Position numbers and translations under genes: made by a program
Notes under the pieces: model-generated
The model's input: the letters and a program-made list of their open reading frames with translations, nothing else
Database searches by the model: none
What the model was told of the DNA's origin: nothing
In this document: in pieces, positions 6,518 through 13,379 of the stretch
How the letters are laid out: the number at the start of each line of letters is the position of its first letter
Position numbering within the stretch: position 1 is the first letter of the stretch
Source: Bacteroidetes bacterium UBA6661
GTDB lineage: Bacteria; Bacteroidota; Bacteroidia; AKYH767-A; OLB10
DNA length: 13,379 bases
Reading direction: 5' to 3'
NCBI GenBank assembly: GCA_002455375.1
Contig: DKKR01000016.1
Location: 1-13,379, forward strand

Positions 6518-8929
6518 ATGAAAAAGATTTGCTTATTTATAGTGTTAGCAATAGCGTGCTGCTCTATTGGAAAAGGGCAGGGCACAGGATATGTAACGTT
6601 AAAAGGACGGCAGTTTTATGACCAGCAAGGTGTCCCGTTTTTTCCTATGGTGATGAATTATCATGTTGAGTTAACTCATGATAATCCCAACAATCCGCAA
6701 TATAAAATTATACGCTCCACCATTTACGGCACAGCAGGTTGTGTACTGGAAGGCGGGTACACTTTTAACGACTGCGAAACCAGCCTTGCACAGGATTTTG
6801 CCAAAATGAAGCAAATGGGGTTTAATACCATAAGATTAGTGGGAGCATTGTCGCCTAACCGAAACGATAATGGCGCTTTGGGATTTCACACATTATCAGG
6901 ATCATTTTCTGATTTATCAAACAACCCGTCAAGTTTTTGTAACAATAAGCAGACGATTGGTTTAGATGCCCCATATACCAATGCTGATGCGCAACTATTT
7001 TTTAATTTGGTTAAGCATTTTATGGATGTTGCCGATAGCAGTAATATGAAGGTTATTTTATTGTGTGCTGATGGTTCAGGAAGTTATACTGATGGTTTAG
7101 GAAATATTGTTTATTATCCTGATCGGGGATCAAGTTTGACTGATGCACAGGATTATGCTGCATTTTTACATCAACTTGCACTTGCTATTAATAGCAAACC
7201 GGCTTTGCTTGCTTATGATCTATATAACGAACCTAACTATAGCTGGTATCTGCCAGGTCGTAATATGGATAAAAACAAGCAAACAGTTTGCGATTATTTT
7301 ACGCTGTGGTATGATGCGCTAAAAACCGCAGACCCCAATCATTTGATTACTGTAGGGGGAACAGATGTGGGCGATGTTTGGAATTGGGATACAGGCGTAA
7401 TGAAAGTTGATTTTGTAAGCGTACATTTTTATCCAAATAAAAATGAGTTATACAGTAGTGAGAGGCTTCTTAACCAAATACATTGGTTTACCGAAGCATT
7501 AGGAAAACCATGGATAGTTGGTGAAACGGGATTTGGTGCATCAGATGAAAGCTGCCTCATACCTTATTTAGATGGAGACAATGCAGCACAATTAAGTTTT
7601 ATGCAAGCCATACTGCCCTCTGTGCGCGATTGCGGGGGCAGCGGCTTTAGCTGGTGGGAATTTCAGGATAAGCATTGGTACTGTGTACCTGATGATGTGT
7701 GCAACCCTACTTGTAATTACTGCGATAATTGGGGAGGTAGCTGTGGTTATGATTTTAGCCAAAATCCCCCTGTATATTCAGCAGCAACCATAGCAGCAGC
7801 AAGTAACATTATATTTAACAACTACCATAGTTTTTTAGCCTATGGCGACCCTGACCCTATTACAGGATTATATGATGCAGGCATAGACAAAGCTGCTGTA
7901 GCATTTACCACAGCATTTAATGCGGGCAACGGAACACCCGCACCGGCAGCCTGCACTGCGCCCACAGCTTATTACTACGACCCTTACCACCATGGCGATT
8001 TTAATACCAATACCGCCACTTATGTTACAGGTTTTATACAAGACCAGGATGGCCAGCCATTACCTAATGCTGCTGTGCTTGCTTTGAACTGGTTGGACAC
8101 TATTGACCCTGACATCAACATATCTGGTGATGAAACCTACATTCATTCCTGGATATACACCTTTACTAACAGCAGCGCCTCAGGCACTAATTTTAGTGTA
8201 ATACCTTATACGCCTTACCACCCTAATGACCCGCGCATTATTTATTTGAAAATATCGGCAACTGGTGCAAGCAAACAAGAGTTCGGGCAGTCTTATCCAT
8301 GGACAGATGTTGCCATAAGTCCTGTTACCATTGGTAATGTTACTCTTAATAAAATTAATTTTGGGTATGACGGTCAGGTGAGCAATACCACCATAACTCC
8401 TTCCAGCCTGCAACAAAATTACAGCGGGTGGAACACCTTAACGGCAAGCAACAATGTAATTGTTCAAAGCGGTGTTGTGAGCGACTGGAAAGCGCGGCAG
8501 GAAGTTAACCTGCAGGCTGATTTTAATGCCCAAAGCGGAAGCGAAGTGCATATTTATACCGAAGAAACTTTTGCCGAATGTGCCGACTATACCGGTTTTT
8601 TAAGGGTAGCTCAAAATCATAACAGTGTTGGTGATAATGAAACATTCACCAAAAACATTGAGCTTGCTTTTACGAATACAAAAACAAAACCCGATGCTGA
8701 AATAGTACCTAACCCTAACACAGGAATGTTTACCGTTAAAATGCTTGATGTAAGCAGTGAAAGTTTAACAACTTTAAACATTAACAATATAATGGGAAAG
8801 CAATTGAAAAAAATACTGTTTACAGGTAATGAAGTAAAATTAAACATGAGTAATGAAGCCCGCGGAATTTATATGGTTGAAATAACCACCGATAAAAACA
8901 GAATACTTAAAAAATTAGTCATCAATTAA
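6518..8929 (+). CDS. Secreted GH5-like glycoside hydrolase with T9SS type A sorting domain
   Basis: This 803-residue protein begins 7 bases after the adhesin stop. Residues 1-20 are a signal peptide (KKICLFIVLAIACCSIGKGQ). Residues about 25-440 look like a family-5-type TIM barrel. KQMGFNTIRLVG lies on an early strand, the acid/base Glu is E238 in LLAYDLYNEPNYSW, VDFVSVHFYP follows, the nucleophile is E336 in PWIVGETGFG, and GGSGFSWWEFQD lies near the barrel end. This predicts retaining cleavage of a beta-linked polysaccharide such as a glucan or mannan; the substrate cannot be read. A Cys-rich loop (five Cys, residues about 388-409) follows the barrel's WWEFQ motif. Residues about 505-620 look like a carboxypeptidase-regulatory-like beta-sandwich (YVTGFIQDQDGQPLPNAAVL). 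Residues 640-700 form a short repeat-rich beta domain (WKARQEVNLQADFNAQSGSE). Residues 727-803 are the type A sorting domain (IVPNPNTGMFTVK ... GKQLKK ... GIYMVEITTDKNRILKKLVI). Confidence 0.85.
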   Translation: MKKICLFIVLAIACCSIGKGQGTGYVTLKGRQFYDQQGVPFFPMVMNYHVELTHDNPNNPQYKIIRSTIYGTAGCVLEGGYTFNDCETSLAQDFAKMKQMGFNTIRLVGALSPNRNDNGALGFHTLSGSFSDLSNNPSSFCNNKQTIGLDAPYTNADAQLFFNLVKHFMDVADSSNMKVILLCADGSGSYTDGLGNIVYYPDRGSSLTDAQDYAAFLHQLALAINSKPALLAYDLYNEPNYSWYLPGRNMDKNKQTVCDYFTLWYDALKTADPNHLITVGGTDVGDVWNWDTGVMKVDFVSVHFYPNKNELYSSERLLNQIHWFTEALGKPWIVGETGFGASDESCLIPYLDGDNAAQLSFMQAILPSVRDCGGSGFSWWEFQDKHWYCVPDDVCNPTCNYCDNWGGSCGYDFSQNPPVYSAATIAAASNIIFNNYHSFLAYGDPDPITGLYDAGIDKAAVAFTTAFNAGNGTPAPAACTAPTAYYYDPYHHGDFNTNTATYVTGFIQDQDGQPLPNAAVLALNWLDTIDPDINISGDETYIHSWIYTFTNSSASGTNFSVIPYTPYHPNDPRIIYLKISATGASKQEFGQSYPWTDVAISPVTIGNVTLNKINFGYDGQVSNTTITPSSLQQNYSGWNTLTASNNVIVQSGVVSDWKARQEVNLQADFNAQSGSEVHIYTEETFAECADYTGFLRVAQNHNSVGDNETFTKNIELAFTNTKTKPDAEIVPNPNTGMFTVKMLDVSSESLTTLNINNIMGKQLKKILFTGNEVKLNMSNEARGIYMVEITTDKNRILKKLVIN

Positions 8930-8944
8930 AAAAAACTCAAAAAA

Positions 8945-9015
8945 ATGAAACGATTAATAATAGGGTGCATTTTACTGACAAGTTATGTAAGTAATGCCCA
9001 GCAATGGCAATGGGC
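8945..9015 (+). repeat. 71-bp identical 5' repeat, copy 1
   Basis: The first 71 bases of copies 1 and 2 (8945-9015 and 10564-10634) are identical, covering the whole signal peptide and the first propeller strand. Copy 3 at 12192 is nearly identical. Beyond this point the copies diverge, which suggests recent exchange or strong constraint at this end. Confidence 0.9.
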
Positions 9016-10567
9016 CAAACAAATAGGCAGCGGTTACCAGTTTTATGGGGAACGAGCAAATAGTGTAGTATCAGACGGAACAAATGTATATTTAATAGGT
9101 TCGTATGGAGGAGTTTTAAATTTGCCTAACAACACATTGTACAGCAATGGGAATAACGATATTTTTATTGCCAAATTTGATGCTGCCGGTAATAACGTAT
9201 GGGCGCGAACAATAGGAGGAAGTTATATGCAGCCTGATCATCTTGAAAATGGAAACGGTGTATTTGATCCGGTAAATAACTGCCTTTATATATCGGGCAA
9301 TGTAATAGGTTTCGTAAATTTTGGAAATGGAATATCATTGAATGGTTTTCCAAACAGTGAAGATGCGTTTGTGGCGAAATATGATTTAAACGGGAATTGC
9401 CTTTGGGCAAAAGGAATTGGAAGCGTGGGTAGAGACAATGCTTATTGCTTCGCACAGCCTGATGGCAATGTATTATTGGCAGGTAAGTTAGCAATTAACG
9501 GATTTGCCGGAACTACAGCTATTGATTCAGGAGGTTTTTTTGCACGATATGATACCAATGGTAATTTATTATGGGCTGAAAATAAATTTTTTGGTCCCGA
9601 GCAATATGAAATTAATATTGCATTTATTGGAAGTGATATAGTAATGGGAGGTTTTTTTAATATAACTAATGCAATAATAGATACGGCTTCGCTCAACTTA
9701 ATAGGAAACATTAATGGATATCTTACAAGAATGGATTCACAAGGAAATGTGAAATGGATTCATACATTTGGAGGCGGTGGAGTAAATGGAGTAAGCGGGG
9801 TAAGTATTGACGCGCTTGATAATATCTACATTACAGGTGGATTTCAGGATTCGCTATTGTTGAATGGAGTTAATCTTTATAACAATGGCAGAGATTTTTT
9901 TATTGCTAAATTTAATTCTAATGGTGTTGTTGATTGGGGTAAGCAGTTAAACGCAACTGGGGCAACTGCCGCGGGATCTTCGATATGTTCAGACCTTGAT
10001 GGCAACTGCTATGTGTCTGGTGCTTTTTCAGATTCCGCTTCTTTCGGAACATTCAATGTTAACACGAGCAATACCTATGATATGTTTATTTCAAGATTTA
10101 ATAATAACGGTGATTGCTTGGGGGTAAAGCATTTTGGAAGGGCATCAAATTTTAGCTCAGTAGTTGACAACTCAGGTTCTGTTTACTGTGCTGGTGTATT
10201 TTTCAATACAGTAACCATCGGCAGCACAAGCATGACAGCGCTTTTAGGGCAGGATATTTATTTGACAAAGATAGATGCCATAACCGGCATTGGAGGTGTA
10301 GAGGGCAGAATGGCAAATAACCAACTGCTTATTTATGCCAACCCCAACCAAGGCAAATGCAACATAACAGTGCCTGATGAATTTGTAAATGAGAAAAATT
10401 TAACGCTTAGTATTTATGATAACACAGGCAAACTCATACAACAAAAAACATTAGAGATGAATGATGGTACTGTAAAATTGAATTTGGAGCAGGAGGCAAA
10501 AGGTGTTTATAATGTTACGCTTGCAAGCAAGAAAAAAAGCTACAGCGGTAAGATAGTGTTTGAATGA
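8945..10567 (+). CDS. Secreted seven-bladed SBBP beta-propeller protein, copy 1
   Basis: This 540-residue protein starts 15 bases after the hydrolase stop. The signal peptide is residues 1-19 (MKRLIIGCILLTSYVSNAQ). The body carries seven repeats with the SBBP signature of the form D-x-F-I-A-K-F-D followed by GN-x-x-W. The signature strands start near residues 72, 140, 197, 258, 317, 379 and 437. The last repeat lacks its Trp strand, and the extreme N-terminus supplies WQWAKQIGS, which suggests a closed seven-bladed ring with an N/C-terminal 'velcro' blade. Residues about 460-540 are a T9SS type A sorting domain (LLIYANPNQGKCNITVPDEF ... YDNTGKLIQQ ... GVYNVTLASKKKSYSGKIVF). The ligand and role are unknown; surface binding or display is likely. 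Its last four bases (ATGA) contain the start of copy 2. Confidence 0.85.
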   Translation: MKRLIIGCILLTSYVSNAQQWQWAKQIGSGYQFYGERANSVVSDGTNVYLIGSYGGVLNLPNNTLYSNGNNDIFIAKFDAAGNNVWARTIGGSYMQPDHLENGNGVFDPVNNCLYISGNVIGFVNFGNGISLNGFPNSEDAFVAKYDLNGNCLWAKGIGSVGRDNAYCFAQPDGNVLLAGKLAINGFAGTTAIDSGGFFARYDTNGNLLWAENKFFGPEQYEINIAFIGSDIVMGGFFNITNAIIDTASLNLIGNINGYLTRMDSQGNVKWIHTFGGGGVNGVSGVSIDALDNIYITGGFQDSLLLNGVNLYNNGRDFFIAKFNSNGVVDWGKQLNATGATAAGSSICSDLDGNCYVSGAFSDSASFGTFNVNTSNTYDMFISRFNNNGDCLGVKHFGRASNFSSVVDNSGSVYCAGVFFNTVTIGSTSMTALLGQDIYLTKIDAITGIGGVEGRMANNQLLIYANPNQGKCNITVPDEFVNEKNLTLSIYDNTGKLIQQKTLEMNDGTVKLNLEQEAKGVYNVTLASKKKSYSGKIVFE

Positions 10568-10578
10568 AACGATTAATA
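10517..10578 (+). repeat. 62-bp junction repeat between copies 1 and 2
   Basis: Identical to 12145-12206. It spans the end of one gene's sorting domain, the ATGA stop/start overlap and the first codons of the next copy. Such exact junction repeats can serve as sites of unequal crossing over, adding or removing whole gene copies. Confidence 0.9.
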
Positions 10579-12195
10579 ATAGGGTGCATTTTACTGACAA
10601 GTTATGTAAGTAATGCCCAGCAATGGCAATGGGCTAAACATATCGGAAGTGCATATCAATTTTACGGAGAAGAAGCCAATGTAATAACAGATGGGATAAA
10701 TATTTATCTTGTTGGCTCATATGGAGGCACTTTATATTTACCGGGTGACACCCTTTACAGCAATGGAAACAATGATATTTTTATATCTAAGTTTGATGCT
10801 TCAGGGAATCTTGTTTGGGCGAAAACCTTAGGAGGAAATTACATGCAGCCTAATAACCATGAGTATGCAAGAGGAGTTTTTGATTCGATATGCAATTGCA
10901 TTTATGTAACGGGCAATTTTAAAAACACTGTAGATTTTGGTAATGGAATAACGCTAACATCATTAGGTACTCAAACAGACAATTTCCTAACTCGTATGGA
11001 TACCAGTGGTAATTTTCTTTGGGCAAGAGCAATGGGAGGTATAGGAGAAGAAAGACTTCCGTATATAAATGTTAATGCTAATGGGAAAATTTATTTGCTG
11101 ACTCAAACGGCAGATTCTTCACATTTTGGCAGTTTTTTTATTCCTCCCGGTGGTGGCATTGTGCAATATGATTCTTCCGGTAATTGCCTTTCTGCAGAAA
11201 TAAAATTTTCTGCACCTGTTACAGGTAATACCAATGGTGTCTTTCTGGATTTTATAGGAGCAGATTTAATATTATATGGTTTATATCGCTCAACTCCATT
11301 TCAGTTAGACACTGCTACATTAATCACACAAGGTAATTATGATGGTTTTATAGCACGAGCAGATAGTAATGGGAATGTAAAGTGGATAAAAACTTATGGA
11401 AATGCAGGATTAGATTACATACAAGACCTTACAATAGATAATTCATACAATTTATATATTACCGGAGGGTTTCAAGACTCAATAAATCTTGGCGGCAACA
11501 CGATTCAAGCTAATAGTTCAGATATTTTTATTGCTAAACTTGATGCCGTAGGAAATTTTATTTGGAATACACAGTTATCAGTTACCGGAAATTACAAGAG
11601 TCCTAATAATATTTTTTCTGATGCAGATGGAAATTTTTATTTAGCTGGATTATTTTCTGGGAATGCAAATTTCGGAACATTCAATATTAATACAAGCAAT
11701 ACCTATGATATGTTTATTTCAAGATTTAATAATAACGGTGATTGCTTAGGAGTAAGGCATTTGGGGCAAGCTGGAAATTCCAGTGTTGCGGTTGATAATT
11801 CAGGCTCTGTTTACTGTGCAGGAGCGTTTGATAATACAATAAACATTGGCAGCACAAGCATGACAGCGCTTTTGGGGCAGGATATTTATTTGGCAAAGAT
11901 AGATGCCATAACCGGCATTGGAGGTGGAGAAGGCAGAATGGCAAATAACCAACTGCTTATTTATGCCAACCCCAATGCAGGCAAATGCAACATAACCGTG
12001 CCTGATGATTTTGTGAATGAGACAAACCTTGTTTTAAGTATTTATGATAACACCGGAAAATTGATACAGCAAAAAAAATTAGAGATGAATGAAGGTAAGA
12101 TAATAGTAAACTTAGAGCAAGAGGCTAAGGGAGTTTATAACGTAACGCTTGCAAGCAAGAAAAAAAGCTACAGCGGTAAGATAGTGTTTGAATGA
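10564..12195 (+). CDS. Secreted seven-bladed SBBP beta-propeller protein, copy 2
   Basis: This 543-residue paralogue of copy 1 has the same plan: signal peptide 1-19, seven SBBP repeats, and a type A sorting domain at about 463-543. Its start overlaps the stop of copy 1 (ATGA), which points to translational coupling. The signal peptide, the sixth blade (SNTYDMFISRFNNNGDCLG) and the C-terminal domain are almost the same as in copy 1. Blades 2-5 differ strongly, for example GGGIVQYDSSGNCLSAEIKF in place of GGFFARYDTNGNLLWAENKF. The third blade of copy 2 has lost the typical Trp. The variable central blades between conserved ends suggest diversification of the binding surface. The ligand is unknown. 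Confidence 0.85.
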   Translation: MKRLIIGCILLTSYVSNAQQWQWAKHIGSAYQFYGEEANVITDGINIYLVGSYGGTLYLPGDTLYSNGNNDIFISKFDASGNLVWAKTLGGNYMQPNNHEYARGVFDSICNCIYVTGNFKNTVDFGNGITLTSLGTQTDNFLTRMDTSGNFLWARAMGGIGEERLPYINVNANGKIYLLTQTADSSHFGSFFIPPGGGIVQYDSSGNCLSAEIKFSAPVTGNTNGVFLDFIGADLILYGLYRSTPFQLDTATLITQGNYDGFIARADSNGNVKWIKTYGNAGLDYIQDLTIDNSYNLYITGGFQDSINLGGNTIQANSSDIFIAKLDAVGNFIWNTQLSVTGNYKSPNNIFSDADGNFYLAGLFSGNANFGTFNINTSNTYDMFISRFNNNGDCLGVRHLGQAGNSSVAVDNSGSVYCAGAFDNTINIGSTSMTALLGQDIYLAKIDAITGIGGGEGRMANNQLLIYANPNAGKCNITVPDDFVNETNLVLSIYDNTGKLIQQKKLEMNEGKIIVNLEQEAKGVYNVTLASKKKSYSGKIVFE

Positions 12196-12206
12196 AACGA
12201 TTAATA
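12145..12206 (+). repeat. 62-bp junction repeat between copies 2 and 3
   Basis: Second exact copy of the repeat at 10517-10578, again covering the end of the sorting domain, the ATGA overlap and the first 15 bases of the next gene. Confidence 0.9.
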
Positions 12207-13379
12207 TTATGGTGCATTTTACTGACAAGTTATGTATGCAATGCACAAAACTGGCAATGGGCTGAACATATAGGCAGCGGTTACCAGTTTTATGGTGAAC
12301 GGGCAAGAGTAATAACCGATGGAACTAATGTTTATCTCATTGGTTCGTATGGAGGGGCATTATATTTACCGGGTGACACCCTTTACAGCAATGGAAACGA
12401 TGATATTTTTATTGCCAAGTTTGATGCAGCCGGTAATAATGTATGGGCACGAACCTTAGGAGGAAGTTACATGCAGCCTAATCATCATGAGGGTGGAAAT
12501 GGCGTATTTGATCCGGTAAATAATTGTCTGTATATTTCAGGTAATATAATAGGCTATGTAAACTTTGGAAATGGAATAACATTGAATGGTTTTCCAAACA
12601 GCGAAGATGCATTTTTGGCTTAATACGATTTAAACGGAAATTGCCTTTGGGCTAAGGGAATTGGAAGCGTGGGCAGCGATAATGCTTATTGCTTTGCACA
12701 GCCTGATGGCAATGTATTATTGGCAGGTAAGTTAGAAAATAACGGATTTGCCGGTACAACAGCTATTGATTCAGGAGGCTTTTTTGCACGATATGATACC
12801 AATGGTAATTTATTATGGGCTGAACATAAATTTTTTGGTCCCGAACAATATAAAATTAGTATTGCATTTATTGGAAGCGATATTATAATGGGAGGTTATT
12901 TTAGTGTCAATAATTCAGCCATAGACACCGTTTCACTTTCTTTAACAGGCACTATTAATGGCTTTGTTACAAGGATGGATTCAATGGGTAATGTTAAATG
13001 GCTGCAAGCGTTCGCTGGTACTGGTATTAATGGGATAAGCGGAGTAGGTATTGATGCGCTTGATAATATATATGCAACCGGAGGGTTTGAGGATTCCTTA
13101 TTATTAAACGGAACCACTTTGTATAATTCTTTCGGCAGAGATTTCTTGCTTGCAAAGTTTACGTCTAACGGTTCCATTGTTTGGGCTCGTCAATTAAATG
13201 CAACCGGCACCATGAGTGGGGGGTCTTCCGTATGCTCTGATACAGATGGCAATTGTTATGTGTCGGGTATTTTCTCGGGTGCGGCTTCTTTCGGAACATT
13301 CAATGTTAACACAAGCAATACCTATGATATGTTTATTTCCAGATTTAACAATAACAGTGATTGCTTAGGAGTAAGGCAT
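12192..13379 (+). pseudogene. SBBP beta-propeller protein, copy 3, interrupted by an in-frame TAA (3' end beyond window)
   Basis: The start overlaps the stop of copy 2 (ATGA). The reading frame matches copies 1 and 2 until codon 144, where TAA at 12621-12623 replaces the AAA lysine codon of copy 1 (EDAFVAKYDLNGN becomes EDAFLA-stop-YDLNGN). This is a single A-to-T change. Downstream the same frame stays open for the remaining 756 bases with no frameshift. It encodes recognisable blades (FFARYDTNGNLLW, NGFVTRMDSMGNVKW, FGRDFLLAKFTSNGSIVW, SNTYDMFISRFNNN). As written, translation yields a 143-residue exported fragment with about two blades and no sorting domain. The intact frame after the stop suggests a very recent mutation or a base-call error. 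Parts resemble copy 1 and parts copy 2. Confidence 0.8.

Noticed and set aside
9165..9711. Leftward frames inside propeller copy 1
   Set aside because: They are antisense shadows of the propeller gene with low-complexity products and no leader.
12621..12623. TAA as a reassigned sense codon
   Set aside because: The adhesin and hydrolase genes end at TAA in natural positions, and copies 1 and 2 have lysine or other sense codons here; a mutation or base-call error is simpler.
8945..13379. Mobile element as the source of the repeats
   Set aside because: The repeats are whole paralogous genes in tandem; no transposase, terminal inverted repeats or target duplications are seen.

Overview
The window looks like chromosomal DNA from a Bacteroidota bacterium, probably a gliding or polymer-degrading lineage near Chitinophagales or Flavobacteriales; I cannot fix the genus. 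Four things point this way: type IX secretion (T9SS) C-terminal sorting domains of both type A and type B; SprB-type adhesin repeats; A-rich leaders without clear Shine-Dalgarno sites; and promoter-like sequences close to the Bacteroidota TTTG / TAnnTTTG pattern. The DNA is AT-rich. I see no rRNA, tRNA, CRISPR array, transposase or integrase.

Left part (1-4268, minus strand). Three exported-protein genes are read leftward. The first is a very long open frame that runs off the left edge, with a signal peptide, a LamG/concanavalin-like domain and a long unassigned region. The second is a small outer-membrane beta-barrel. The third is a very short protein that is little more than a signal peptide plus a T9SS type B sorting domain. 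The 267-base gap before the LamG gene holds a perfect 16-bp inverted repeat flanked by two copies of a 14-base motif. A doubtful 69-codon frame lies at 4059-4268. Positions 4269-4473 separate the leftward and rightward genes.

Right part (4474-13379, plus strand). A small cytoplasmic helical protein is followed by what looks like one operon of secreted proteins. Its first gene is an SprB-repeat / tail-fibre-like adhesin. Next come a family-5-like glycoside hydrolase with a type A sorting domain (7-base gap) and then three tandem paralogues of a seven-bladed SBBP beta-propeller protein (15-base gap, then two ATGA stop/start overlaps). The third copy is interrupted by an in-frame TAA and runs off the right edge.

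The main observation is a run of ten C residues inside the signal-peptide codons of the operon's first gene. It puts the natural start codon one base out of frame with the rest of the protein. Nine C residues would restore a normal 508-residue exported protein. Together with the mosaic tandem copies downstream and an inverted repeat over the promoter, this suggests a surface-protein locus that could vary by slipped-strand switching and by recombination. A homopolymer sequencing error is the main competing explanation.
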